A stretch of DNA of 64,000 bases from Ilex aquifolium (GCA_951799425.1 OX637397.1:4703001-4767000); one strand, 5' to 3'. Shown: positions 1 to 11,425, numbered from the stretch's first letter. Translations and numbers: made by a program. Notes: generated by a model not told the origin, from the sequence alone.

Positions 1-90
1 GATTGATCCTCTGCAACAAATCAATTTTGGTTCAGTTCCAACTACTTAAACATGGCAGTCACAATAATGTTATAATTAACAATTTACCAC

Positions 91-632
91 CTGTATCAGC
101 CTTGAAGACACCAAGTAATCGTAGAAGCTTGCTTCTATTGGCAACGAAGAGCTGTCATTTGAAACATAAAAAGTAAGCAAATAATGATAAAGGTAAATAC
201 TTTGTTCAAGTTCAGTAGTATCAAATAACGAGGCAGAACCTTTAACACGTGAAATGCATCCATCTGGATGTTCTTGCTTGACTCCTGCAGATGACGAAAT
301 TTACCCAACTTTAATCATCACGGGTTTTTCTTTTTCCCATCGGAGTAGGCTAGTGTTATGGAAGCCCAAAATGTTCTACAAATTTGTGAATAGTATTATA
401 TAAATGATGAGCTTTCTGAGTGGTAGGTAGATTTTTTGTGCTTACAGTGCTAGTACAATTAAATATACATGGTTGGTCATACTTATTGCCAATATGATAC
501 ATGAATTTAGAATAAACTGAAAGAATAGCATACCCTCATAAGATTCATTATAATCCTTAAGTTATCCTTTGAGCTCACATAGCGAACCATCACACCAGAA
601 TTTGAGCGATTGAGCAACAAATCTCCCAATAG
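91..632 (-). pseudogene. MO25-like (CAB39 family) exons, partial, left edge
   Basis: Three minus-strand exons match the C-terminal armadillo-type part of plant MO25-like proteins, scaffolds for STE20/germinal-centre kinases. Exon 632-534 encodes 33 residues starting [15 protein letters not shown] and ending NLMR, preceded by CAG and followed by GTATGC. Exon 284-240 encodes ESSKNIQMDAFHVLK between CAG and GTTCTG. Exon 151 to about 91 encodes LFVANRSKLLRLLGVFK and ends near a GTGGTA or GTAAAT donor. All exon phases agree. The family normally has about 14 more residues between LFVAN and RSKLL; they are missing here without a frame change, between two VAN-type repeats. Upstream exons were not found at higher coordinates, so this is probably a 5'-truncated copy, although a real gene running off the left edge with exons I failed to see is possible. 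Family assignment is from remembered conservation, not a search. Confidence 0.6.
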
Positions 633-639
633 CTGAAAC

Positions 640-1500
640 ATATTAGAGCTGTCAGTCTACAAACTGCAGAACCAAAGATCAAGGGAAATCAAAGGCTGCA
701 GTCAAATCATGATAAGTGGTAGCAACAAAAAGTCTATCCAGGACCACCATTATTCCAAGAAAATGCATGCCCATCCATTTCTTTTGGTGATAACTGTCCG
801 GTGAAAATATGTTTGAGTACTAAATGCTATGAAAACTAAAAAGATTTCTTCTGCAATAAATAAATGGAACCATGGAAGAGGAAGATTAAGTTTCTACAAG
901 CACAACTTTCCTTGCCATTCTTTGACAAACAAAAATGTATCAGACAGCAGTTTTAACTTCACGGTAAATTATTGCCCAAGAGTAAGGGGTAAGAGGTGTT
1001 GGTATCAGTCATTCATTCTATTGGAATTAGCCTTTACTTTTAGGGGGGCAAGCATGCCACTGCCATTGGGCCGGCACATAGCTGGTCACCCTATCCACCG
1101 GCAATAAAATAGATAGGTGGCAGCCCTGATCTGGAATTGGAGCTATCCAGCAAATCTAAGTAGGACAGTAGTGGTGACTAGTCATAGTAAAACCATGTCT
1201 AGACACAATAAATGTTTGTAGTCCAGACCTACCCTAACAAATTCAGTAAAACTCAGAAATCCCATTAACAGTAAAGTGCCAAAAATCATAACTTTTCACC
1301 AAACCAGTAGAACAAAACCGAAACCTCACATTGAGCATTTCCAGTTGAATAAACGACGGCATACAAAATCAGGAACACAATATGCATCATACTCATCCAA
1401 ACACACACTACACCACAACCCATAATTTTCATATTAAAAAAACATGGAAAAAGATTAATCCAGTAACAGCCATAAGTACATTTTCTATATTCCACCTAAC
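640..1500. other. non-coding stretch, no gene recognised
   Basis: Ordinary AT-rich DNA lying upstream of the MO25-like exons on the minus strand. No further MO25-like exon was recognised. Short open frames on both strands show no family resemblance. Confidence 0.4.
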
Positions 1501-1509
1501 AAGGAAAGA

Positions 1510-2432
1510 ATGGAGAATGGAGAGTAGACCTGTTGCTCGATGCGAGTCGATGACGGTCACTCGGAGGAGGACTCGATGGAAATGCTTGTGGAGCTCTGAT
1601 CCGATGGATGGAAGACTTGATGGAGCTCGGTGGACTGGAGCTGTGCTCAGTCGTTGGTGGAGCTGTTTTCAATCGTTGGTGTTCTAGGTTGGTGTTCTGG
1701 ATCGAATTAGGGCAAAACCGATTTAGGGCAAAATTGATTTAGTCTGGAATAGAGAATGGAGAATGCTCAGTCGCTGACTCGCTTAGTTTGGAATGGAGAA
1801 TGCTCAGTCGCTGACTCGCTTAGTCTGGAATGGAGAATGCTTAGTCTCGAATGGAGAATAGAGAATGCTCACTGCTCAGTTGCTGCCTCGCTGTATGAAC
1901 AATGGTTGGAGCTCGTCGGAGATAACAGTCGTTGAATGGTTGGAGCTCGTTGGAAAAGAGGCTGGCTGAGAGTGGTTGGTGGAGGAGGAGAGCTCACAGT
2001 CGTTTGTGGAGGAGGAGAGCTGAGAGTGGTTGCAGCATTCGAAATTTTTAACCTAGGCTATGATTTGGGAAATTTGAAGGGAGCTGATATGACGTTCAAA
2101 TTGTCATTGTAAATGACGTTTTATACCCCTTTATTTTTTTAAACGTTCGTTAGCTGCCGTTTAAAAATTCATGTTAAAAAACGTCATTATAAATGACGAT
2201 TTTAAAAACGTCATTCTTAATGACGATTTTAAAAACGTCATTCTTAATGACGTTTTCAGTAAAAAAAAATTAACTTTAAATCGTCATTCCAAATGACGTT
2301 TTACAATATGAATGCGTCTTTTCAAATGACGTTTTAAAAAAAAAAACTGGATTTGAGAAATAAGTTTAAAACTAACTGGGTTGGGGAATATTGATTTGAG
2401 GGGGACTGGTTTTGGGGAAAACCTCTTTGTCT
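1510..2432. mobile_element. non-autonomous transposon-like insert with TGACG palindromes
   Basis: This block lies directly against the broken NRPE7-like exon and appears to interrupt it, since homology stops at about 2434. One end holds a 37-bp tandem repeat (copies from 1764 and 1801, unit beginning TGCTCAGTCGCTGACTCGCT) and G-rich serine/valine-like triplets. The other end, 2085-2345, is packed with inverted TGACG/CGTCA pairs such as CGTCATTCTTAATGACG. Dense short inverted subterminal motifs are typical of CACTA-type elements, but no CACTA terminus or target-site duplication could be found, so the class is uncertain. Confidence 0.45.
2085..2345. repeat. array of TGACG/CGTCA palindromes
   Basis: About ten copies of TGACG or its complement occur in 260 bp, mostly paired as CGTCATT(N)AATGACG hairpins spaced by T- or A-runs. 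TGACG is also the core bound by plant TGA bZIP factors (as-1 type), but the palindromic arrangement is equally what transposon subterminal repeats look like. Confidence 0.65.
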
Positions 2433-2433
2433 A

Positions 2434-2611
2434 ACCTTCCCTGCCCCAATGTTGTCACCGCAAGAAAATAACCAAGATCTTTCGTGACCTTCTTGAATGA
2501 GAACTAATCCATCAGGCGAATGATGATTGCCCTTTGAAGCATCAACCCTTTAGCATCCAAGTTTTCAGCAGGAATTATGATATTCCATGGCAACTGTACT
2601 TTGAGAAACAT
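2434..2611 (-). pseudogene. NRPE7/NRPD7-like RNA polymerase subunit exon, broken
   Basis: Minus-strand ATG at 2611 opens a frame beginning MFLKVQLPWNIIIPAE and continuing through LMLQRAIIIRLMD, the N-terminus of the plant subunit 7 of RNA polymerases IV/V (Rpb7-like stalk subunit used in RNA-directed DNA methylation). Codon 36 is TAG (2506-2504). After it the same frame still reads FSFKKVTKDLGYFLAVTTL, so the stop is a nonsense mutation and not a frame error. Homology then ends near 2434 at the repeat block. An acceptor-like GATTACAG lies just upstream, fitting the family pattern of a coding exon after a leader intron. A second fragment at 47.5-48.1 kb carries GAG where this copy has TAG, supporting the mutation reading. 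Confidence 0.7.
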
Positions 2612-2639
2612 TTTCCAAAATTCCCACCTGCCATATTGA

Positions 2640-4320
2640 CCAAAACAATTGCTGTAATCATTTATCAAAAACAGGTGAGAAGAAATGTAATCTAATTATT
2701 TGCACAACCATAGAAGCAATTGCCATTCCAAATACACAAAATAATATAAACCAGGTGATAAAAAGATGCATTTCTAATTAGCCACACAACAGTGGAAACA
2801 ATTCCAAATTAAATATTAACTAAATAAGCACCAGTGACCAGATATTACAAACACCAAAAAAGAAGAAAGAAGCTCAAAGAGAAGGAGAAGGAGAAAGAGA
2901 AAGAGAAAAAAAAACCAGAATGGCACCCCAAGTCCAAATTATATTTCAGTTTCATGAAAAAAGAAGGATGAGAGGAAAGTAGAGAGAGAGAGAGAGAGAG
3001 AAGCAAACAGGGAAAAAAAAAAGAAAAGAACAGCCCCAAGAACCACATTTATTATTGACTTGATTTTTAAAATTCCTCGCTCTCTTCCTATGACAAAACA
3101 AGAAATAGTTGTGATAAGTATGTTAGAACAATTCATAATCCACAGACAATGGCAATGCCAACAGTTTGAAACTTGTATTGCATCAACCTCACTACCAAAG
3201 TGTACATCAATTATATACAACTATGTCAATATCATCAGCACATACACTCCCAAGGTAAAAAGTGATCATATAACACATAGGATCTCATTTTATTAAAAAT
3301 TGATAATCAGAGTGAGGAGCACTACGACAAACTAGATTCTGCTTATCCTACTGATGATGATAGCAGAAATGTTGATGGATTATCTAAAACTCTATTCTCT
3401 TTACCAAAATAGCAGGTTTTAACTAATCTTAACACACACAGGAACAACCATGATTACATATCTATAAAAGGCGTACAGTATTAAGGACTACTGCATAGTC
3501 TGCTTCCAGATATTCTGTTTTCAACATATAGACGAGGCTATATATATAATCAATTATCTATGTTCAGTTTTGTATTTGTGCTGCAAAACTAGAATGTCAC
3601 AGAAATATAGATGCAAAGGTATAGAAAGAAAATACTTCTTTACTAATCTTATAAAGTAGAAGTACACACACACCAGTTCAAAAAAAAAAAAAAAAAGTAC
3701 ACACACATATCTCAACAAAAAAAAAAGTCACATATTACCAAACCACAAGAAATCTAACAAATTTACAAAGAAAAAAAAGAAACCCAAAAAACACATAAAT
3801 AGAAAAGCAAACAGAACAAAGCATAAGGAAGTACGCAATAGGATTCTAATTTCTATGATCTCCGTAAATTTTGTTGATAAGAGCAACCAAATAAACAAAT
3901 TCCAAAAGCATGCTATACTCACAACACCCACAAATTAAACCCAAAAGGCAATAACACCTCCAGCTCCTCCAAACTGCCTCAAAACCCCCATTCAGTGAGG
4001 AAACCCATCAAGGGTTTCCTCAAACAATATTCATAACAATACAAACCCCTCAAAGTAGTAGTAACCCCTAAACCCAAGAAACGTAAATACTCATCAGTGA
4101 GACAGAATACAAAAATTGCTCCAACACATCTTCACAAAAAGAAAACAGAGCAAAAATCTAATTTTTCACTTTTAGGTAGTGCCAAAGAAACACTATATTG
4201 CTCAAAGTAATTAGAACCCAGAACCCAAATTCAAGAAACAAACAACAAAAACATAGGAAAGTCCTAAATTTCTTCGTTATCGAACTAATGTAGGTTAGAA
4301 AATAAATAAGAAATTGCATG
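2640..4320. other. non-coding region, possible leader intron
   Basis: AT-rich DNA with poly-purine runs and a GA microsatellite near 2981-3000. No coding similarity recognised. It lies between the NRPE7-like exon and a candidate minus-strand 5' leader, so it could be the leader intron of that former gene. Confidence 0.3.
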
Positions 4321-4324
4321 AAAC

Positions 4325-4470
4325 AGATAGAGAGAAATCACAGAGTTTGGTGCGCAAACCCGTTACGAGAAGAATCGTCCGATTGAGCTGTACGCAACGA
4401 GAAGAAGAAGAACTTTAGACGAGCTTCTTTTGTGCTTCTCCAGCTGCGAGTGAACCCAATGGACGAACAA
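4325..4470 (-). promoter_or_regulatory. possible 5' leader of the former NRPE7-like gene
   Basis: Read on the minus strand this is a less AT-rich, CT- and GAAGAA-type segment typical of a plant 5' leader, followed by a possible GTAACG donor near 4362. It sits at the correct side of the NRPE7-like exon. This is inference from composition and position only. Confidence 0.25.
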
Positions 4471-4559
4471 CTCTTTTAGTCTGTAATGGCTTAAGTCATG
4501 CTAAAGGCATGAGGGCTTTTTGGCCCTTTCAATTTCTCAAAAATCAAGAAATCAAATTT

Positions 4560-5760
4560 TTAAAGGTTAATCCCAAATTGCACTTTAAAAAGATTTTTCA
4601 ATATCAATTTGTAGTTATACCTTTAAAGATAAAAAATTCTAATTTATATTCAAAAATATAAATTTGTATCAATAGGGCACTTGAAGATAACAACCATTAA
4701 TTTACGGTCTAAAACTAAATAGGTATATTACACCTTGAGTCTCTCAAATTTGTCACCTAATCACTTGATTTCCTCACATTTAAAATATTACACCTACACT
4801 CCTGACGTTTGTGCGTGTGTAATACATAATTCTCTGTCGTCAATATCCGTTAATATAACCACTAAAAAACATGATGTCATCCTAATAAATAACTATAATT
4901 TTCATACAATCATTTATTTTGTGAATCCGTTGTACTCTAAAATTTAAAATTAAGCTTACACTTTGAATGTCTAATATAATGCAGACATTATATAATGTTA
5001 AAGAGTACTAGTATTATGTAATATTTTTATATACAATGCAATACATCACTTGAACAAAATTTTTTGAATGTTAGAGAAATTGATGTTTTGGAGTGGAAAA
5101 AAAATTTGGGATAAATTTTGTACCATTAAATCAAAGTAATGAAGATTGAATCAATCTTAACCGTTGTTATACTTTTATAAGTTGAAAATTAAACTTTTTA
5201 ATTATAATATTAGATATATGTCTAGCTAATTTGTATAGTGTTTAAGAGAGTTTGTATCGACTCTTTTACTTAATGAATTTAACAGGTTCACTTATTTTTT
5301 GCTCCAATTCGTTAAGATTAAATTCAAACTCATTAACCCTGTCTTGGTATAGTGCAAAGTTCATAGATAATATCTAGAAGGGATAATTGCATCTAGACCT
5401 CCTGAAATTTGTCACTTTATTAATCAGGCTCTTTGATATTTGAAATATTACACACAGACCCTTTGAAGTTTATACGCACGTAACACTTAGACTCCTACTG
5501 TAAATATATTCGTTAAAAAATTACGCTTAGACCCCCTAAAGTTTATGGGCATATAATACTTAGACCCCTTAAGTTTAAAATATTATATTTAAAACAAAAA
5601 TACTCCAATCAAAGATAAAATATCAAATATTTTAAATTTTACAATCAAAACTCATGTTCTATTGTATCATTTATTGAAATAAAATTAAAAATAAAATTTT
5701 AATTTTTTTTTAAAAAATCGTAGCACAATGTAGTAGAACCCTTGGTCCATCACAGATTTT
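4560..5760. repeat. two related dispersed-repeat segments in intergenic DNA
   Basis: Segments near 4725-4880 and 5385-5600 share a recurring phrase (TTTGTCACYTnATnA, AAATATTACAC, GTTTRTGCGYRYGTAAYAC, CCGTTAAwA). This pattern of repeated 'last/first clause' phrases is common in plant dispersed repeats and MITEs. No termini could be set. The remainder is AT-rich with no gene seen. Confidence 0.4.
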
Positions 5761-6670
5761 GTTAGTTTCTAACCTTCTGGGTCATATGAGTTCATTTCAC
5801 TGCATTAGTTCTTCTTTGGTCCATCACAATGCACACATGTCTACAGTCTATGTAGATTGCTTCATTATTTGGGCAGGTAGTAGGCCCAAAATGCCTTCTG
5901 TAGTCTTGTCCTCGTGTTATTTATAGGAGATGACCCTCAATTCTTGAGGCCATCTTTTTACATTGACAGTTCATAATGTCACATTTCTTTATTACTCAAG
6001 ATTTTTAGAATCACACTTCCTTAATTCAATGGTCACAACGCATTAAGTCTCAAACTTATATCATTAGTATATATTTTATTACCAGTCATAACTCGTGCCT
6101 GAAGAAATGATGCAATATAAAGTTTGAGTGAGGGCCCAAAAAATCGATCACACTATATGAAATAACAATGTTTCTTTCCAACTATCATTTATTTCTTAAA
6201 AAAAGTCGATCCCACCCCATTCTATTTAATTATATAATTTAAAATTAATTTCTATCCATTATTTTAAAAAAATAAAAAAATTCTAAAGATACATGACCTT
6301 AACAAAATATTAACATGTTATACTATATTAACAATGTCTGAAATAAAAACTGTATTGAATCAAAAATTAAATGATTGAAACTATTACATATGTGCAAAGC
6401 AAACGACACCAACTTAATGCATGTAAATAGGTAGGTTGTGAGATGGAGAATAAAAGACCAAGCACTGTAGAAAAAAAAAAATAGAGATAGATGGAACCCC
6501 ATGCCTTTTGTTTGCCGGATGAAGCTTGCATGTGAGCACCAACCACTGTAAAAAAAAAAAAAACAAAAAAAATGGAAGTCACAGAGTAAAAAGTAAACAC
6601 AACAAAATAAGAATTTGAAAAGAAAATAAAATAGAGTCATGAATATCTACTGTTGAAGTGCATAAAAATT
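5760..6670. other. intergenic, no gene recognised
   Basis: AT-rich with several A-runs. The longest minus-strand open frames are T-rich/Phe-rich products of the poly-A runs and show no family resemblance. Confidence 0.4.

Positions 6671-6671
<1 letters not shown>

Positions 6672-6699
<28 letters not shown>
6672..6699. repeat. (GA)n microsatellite
   Basis: Uninterrupted GA dinucleotides for about 28 bp. Confidence 0.95.
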
Positions 6700-6703
<4 letters not shown>

Positions 6704-6772
6704 TTGAGTCAGTTGCAAAATTTGAAATGGAAAAAATAGGTTATCAGATAACAACTTAGGAATGATAAATGT

Positions 6773-6955
6773 GAGATAATGTGATAGTGGATAAATATAT
6801 TATTATGGGAGTGTCCACATGGCAATGCGTAACTGGATGAGAGATAATGTGATAGTGGATAAATGTATTATCATGGGAGTGTCCACATGGCAGTGCCTAA
6901 TTGAATGAGAGATAATGTGATAGTGGATAAATGTATTATCATGGGAGTAGTATAG
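6773..6955. repeat. 68-bp tandem repeat, about 2.7 copies
   Basis: Units start with GAGATAATGTGATAGTGG at 6773, 6841 and 6909, giving an exact 68-bp period. Copies differ at only a few positions, so the array is recent. Confidence 0.9.
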
Positions 6956-7106
6956 TAAGATAAGTACTTATCTAGGTCTGGGCTTCGGCCTAAAAAAATG
7001 TTTGGGTTCCTCAGTATATTTGCCAAAATTATGTAGTTCTGGCCAGGCCGGTCCATGGGCTAAATGCTATTCTAGAGGCCGAACACTAGGTGAATGCTCT
7101 ATGTAA

Positions 7107-7444
7107 GGGCATCTCTAATGTTGACTCAAATTTGAGTTAACATTTGAATAAAAAATTTAATTTGATACAAGACGCTTCAATGGACAAACTTAAATTTAAA
7201 AAATGATAAATTCAAATTTAAAGTAGAACAAACTCAAATTTAAAGGAAGATGAAACATGGTCATTGAATTTTTTAAAAGAGTGAAATCTGACTATTGAAG
7301 ATCTAAGTAAATATTTGAGTATGTCTTGATTTGAGTAAAAGGTTGAGTCTCCCTTCATTTGATATGAGTTTGAGTCAAAGGCTGGAGTTTGTTTTTAACC
7401 TGTTTTTACTCAAATTTAAATTTGAGTAAGGAATAGAGATAACC
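7107..7444. mobile_element. PIF/Harbinger-type MITE with TAA target duplication
   Basis: The element starts GGGCATCTCTAATG and its other end, read in reverse complement, is GGTTATCTCTATTC. It is flanked on both sides by TAA (7104-7106 and 7445-7447). The 3-bp TAA duplication and GG-start inverted termini are the hallmark of Tourist/Harbinger elements. The inside is AT-rich with no coding capacity (338 bp). Confidence 0.8.
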
Positions 7445-7539
7445 TAACATATGCCTTAAATTTTATGGGTCAGAGTGGTTTGGGTCAGATAAGCATCTGG
7501 CCCATGGACACGCCATAGTAACGTCTATAGCATATATTG

Positions 7540-7711
7540 ACTCCTAAGAATATATCTAATATTGACTCAAAATTTTACCAAATAAAAGTTCAAATTTTTC
7601 TTAATTTGAGTAAAAATTTGAGTCTCTCTTAACTTGGTATAAGTGTAGGTATAGAGTTGTAGAAGGTTTTTGAGTTATTTTTACTCAAACTTAAATCCGA
7701 GTCTAAAATGA
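7540..7711. mobile_element. degenerate relative of the 7107 MITE
   Basis: Shares the TCTAAT-TTGACTCAAA opening and the TTTTTACTCAAACTTAAATC closing phrases with the MITE at 7107-7444. The 651-bp TIR element sits immediately beside it, so the copy may have been a target for nesting. Confidence 0.5.
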
Positions 7712-7720
7712 GGTAAGACT

Positions 7721-8371
7721 GCTATGAAGCACGGATACTTCGTTGAGGTTGACGTATCCGTATCGGATACTTTACGGATACGATACTCGTCGGATACTCG
7801 TCCGATACGTATCGGATACACCTTCTACGTATCCGATAATAATTAAATATTAGGATACTTCACGGATACTTTTGTAGTCGACCAACATATATAATTTTTT
7901 AGTTGAACTTTTAACATCTCTTTTCGAATTTACATACCATACAATATATTAACAACAAATTCATATTACTTCAAAGGTACATGAGTGTTTTTTAAGTATT
8001 ATCTAAAATTACATGTCAAAAGAGTATAAAATAAAGTTATTACATTATAATTTTAGCAAAATTACTTCTAAATACTAGGTAAATATTAGTTTTGATTCCT
8101 TTAATTTGTCACTTCACTTTGTGAATATACCACAGCGATACGATATATATTTTCTTGAAACTAAAAAGAATTACTAATTTTTCTTATTATATGTTAAAGA
8201 ACTACCAAAATATATAAGTATTAAGTTGGTTGAAAATAATAAAAATAATAAAAATATTTTATTATAGCCGTATCTTGGCCGTATCCGTATCCTATTTTTT
8301 TAAGTTTTACCGTATCGCCGTATCCGTATCGCCGTATCCCGTATCGCCATATCCGTATCCGTGCTTCATAG
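7721..8371. mobile_element. 651-bp TIR element with GTATCC repeats
   Basis: Perfect 17-bp terminal inverted repeats CTATGAAGCACGGATAC bound the element. Flanks carry an imperfect 9-bp duplication, GGTAAGACT (7712-7720) and GGTAAGAGT (8372-8380). Both subterminal regions are packed with GTATCCGTATC-type motifs, while the centre is plain AT-rich DNA without an open frame. The 9-bp target duplication suggests a Mutator-like non-autonomous element, though an 8-bp hAT duplication cannot be excluded. Confidence 0.85.
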
Positions 8372-8779
8372 GGTAAGAGTTTGATATAGTTTAAGAAAAG
8401 CCAAACTTACGATTTTTTATTTTTTATTTTTTATTTTTGAACGGGACACACGAATAATTCAAAGTACCCGTTCCATAATACAAACCGGGTCCAGCTTATC
8501 TGATTCCATAGGGGTGATTTGGTTCACCATTAGACATTTTAACGCTCGTTAAAATAAGAAAAAAAATATTTGAATTTAATTTATTAACTTAAAACATTAG
8601 AATTATTGATTTGACAGCGGGTTTCAAGTAATATTGAGGCTCATTGTCAATTTAATGGTAGTGATTTATTAAGTCAGTAAAATTAGGTGCAAATAACATA
8701 ACTCTTATAACAACAATTTTGTGAGTTGTGGCCTAAAAATCAAGAATATTGTGCTTTCGAAATTTGAAAGCACTGAATT

Positions 8780-9690
8780 AATTCTTCTAAGCACCTTTCG
8801 TATTGTATTCCCATTCAGGTTCGATACTTTCCACACCCCCTAAGAGTTAGCCACCCTTGTTCCTCATGAGACATATTTTTAAACTGGTTCGAATTACGGT
8901 GACTGGCTCAAAACTCAAGGGAGTTGCACGGGTGAATTCTTACAATGAGTTGAGATAGCGATACGTTGAATGATCCTAAATTATGAACCTGAAACAATCA
9001 AAGGGTTAGAAAAGAAGCCGAGTGTGTACCTGGCTAATCCCCTCTGAAGCTCAAGTCAGGCAGTGTTGGAGCCACAAATCACAATATATTCTCTTTTTTC
9101 AGATTGCGTCCTTTAGTCCTGCTTTTTGAGGGGTTTTTATACTTGCAATGATAGCCCTACCCTCGAGACCCATCTTAGAGTTTAATAGCTTGCGCTCATA
9201 TTCCAACACAATGAATGTTATTCCATCAAGTCTCATTAAGACTAGTCTTCTCGGGCGAGCGGACCCTTGCTCGGGTAAAGCCGAGCATTCATGGCCCAAC
9301 TTCCGATCATTAAATACCTCATCTCAGCACTTGGCACCTATGCCTAAGCGTTTACGAGTCGGGAACAGATATCCTCGGGATGGACCAAGGACTTTATGTT
9401 GGCGTGATACCCATTAATGCCTCCAAATGATGACTGTCTCCATAATCTTCGAGGATTTGGACACTTATTAATGACTCTGCCAAAGCACTTGAGACCCACA
9501 TTAGTGAATTGTCAGATCCTATTTAATGCTAGGCTCAGAGGGATTTACTCGGTCCCTCCTATCATAACTCCTCGACTCCTCCCTCAGATGCGTTTCACGC
9601 GTCGTAATGGCTTTAGTTGCCCACGTGTCCACTTTGCACTAGCGAGCTGCCTAATGTCCCATCAGGAGTATTCAGTGCAAACCTGAACAT
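8780..9690 (+). mobile_element. LTR-like retrotransposon remnant
   Basis: Composition shifts to higher GC than its surroundings. Phrases typical of plant LTR leaders occur in order: GAAGCTCAAGTCAGGCAGTG, a TTTTTATACTTG TATA-like site near 9135, a GGCCCAAC segment and CCACGTGTCCAC near 9620. No TG/CA termini, primer-binding site or target duplication was identified, so this is probably a degraded solo LTR or leader. Open frames at 9148-9686 are not convincing genes. Confidence 0.4.
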
Positions 9691-9714
9691 CTTATTAAAA
9701 AAAAAAAATGTAAA

Positions 9715-10010
9715 ATAGGTCCTAAACATTTTTGGTAAGCCCATCCTATGAGGACTTCCTTTCTCCCCACAAGCATTGTTAATATTAAGACAATTTTGAT
9801 GACGGTGTGTGTGTCTCTAAACGGAAAAGCTATTCAAGATTAAACATCTTGTACCACTATTTACATCTTTATATTAATACTTTGCTTCAATCTTTTATTA
9901 ATGTCCTTAGCTTCAACAACACTAAATTACAAAGCATGTTAATTATTGGCAAAGAATTACCTTTATTCATTCCTTGCTTTTTTTATGAAGAGAAATTTCT
10001 ATAAGACATG
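9715..10010 (+). repeat. copy of the ANK-upstream dispersed repeat
   Basis: Contains GGTAAGCCCATCCTATGAGG, then CTTCAACAACACTAAATTAC and TTTATTCATTCCTTGC. The same ordered phrases recur at 28.44-29.28, 32.05-32.19, 33.2, 35.04-35.9, 40.9 and 46.9 kb, mostly upstream of ankyrin genes or their relics. It is therefore a detached piece of ankyrin-gene 5' flank or a repeat that spread with it. Confidence 0.6.
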
Positions 10011-10029
10011 GTCACATTTATTGGCGGAT

Positions 10030-10320
10030 CTATGAACAGGGCCGAGGTGAACACTCACAAACCCTTAATTTTTTTATTATATATATATAAAATAATAAAG
10101 TATAATACAATTCAAATTTCAAAAGACAAAAAAAATGACTTTTACTTTTTGCGGTTGACATCTCTTTAAATTTTACTTTAAACTTAATTCGACGACTAAT
10201 ATTAATACCCAAAATTTAATAAGAAAAATAGGGTCATAAGGGTGTGTTTGAAGTGACTTTTTAAAAGTATTTCTATAGTTTATAACTTCGCATGAGTACT
10301 TTTTTTTTTATTTAAAAAAT
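10030..10320. repeat. AT-rich repeat shared with 23.17-23.27 kb
   Basis: The phrase TTCAAATTTCAAAAGACA followed by AAAAAATGACTTTTA is present here and again near 23.2 kb. No termini or coding capacity seen. Confidence 0.45.
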
Positions 10321-10324
10321 AGTG

Positions 10325-11425
10325 TTTGAAAACGTCACACTACCACCATTGTCGCTACCCCACCCCATCTCTACCACAACAACCACTCCCGCCACCACCC
10401 CACCACCACCACCACCACCACCACTGTCGTTGCCGCCACCCCACCACCACCACCACACCCACCGCCCCACCATCTCCATCACCATTACCACCACCACCAC
10501 TATCGTCACCCTACTACCATCACCACTATTGTCACCCTACCACCACCACCATCGTTGTCACCACTATCACCAACACCGTTGTCACCACCACTACCACCAC
10601 TACCGTCTTCACCCCACCACCACCTCTGTCACAACAACCACCACTACTACTGTCACCCCACCATCACCATTGCTGTCGTCACCCTACTACCACCGCCACT
10701 GTTCCACCATTACTCTTACCAGCACAACCCTCATCATCGCCGCCGCCATAGCCACTGGCCCACGCCACCCCCACAACCACTATCGCCACTCACCACTGAT
10801 TGCTACCACCGTCATCCACCGCCACTACCCACCACCATCGTCACCTCATTTTTATATTTATTACCACTACCACTGTCGCTCATTGTTAGCACTCACCGCC
10901 ACCATTGTTGCCCACCACCACCTACTACCATAACCCACCACCACCCATCATCGTCCACCATCGCCACCAGCCACTGTCACTCACCGCCATCCGTTGTCGT
11001 CAACCACTGTCACCTACCCCCACCACACCTGCCACCACCACCCGTCATCGCCCACCACTATCGTCACCTACTATCACCCATCCCCATCACACCTACCATC
11101 ACCACTACCATTGGCCACCATCCATCACGCTGTCGCCTAGAAGCACTCGTAGTCGTCCACCACCACCATCGTCACCGCCCACCACCATAACCCACCACCG
11201 CCACCACCAGCGTCGTCGCCCCACCACCACCACTATCAACCACCATCACCGTCGCCTATCACCACCCATACCCACCACCATCACTATTATCACCTATGGC
11301 TGTCACTACCACAATCGTCACCTAAAAACACCACCATCATCGCCGTTGCCACCCATGGCTGCCACCACCACCACAATCCTCGCCACCCACCACAACCTTC
11401 ACGGTCTCCCACCACTACCATTCTC
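10325..11425. repeat. 1.1-kb CAC/CAT-rich low-complexity tract
   Basis: The plus strand is almost all C, A and T built from CCACCA, CACCAT, GTCGTC and similar triplets. All three plus frames stay open for 140-211 codons, giving His/Pro/Thr/Ser-only products, which is what a stop-poor triplet repeat gives by chance. No start context, introns or domain support a gene. The minus strand is G/T-rich. Confidence 0.85.

Noticed and set aside
6323-6640. 105-codon minus frame
   Set aside because: Phe/Leu-rich product of A-runs read in reverse; no signals.
9148-9686. Two adjacent 89-codon plus frames
   Set aside because: Lie in an LTR-like region with no recognisable domain.
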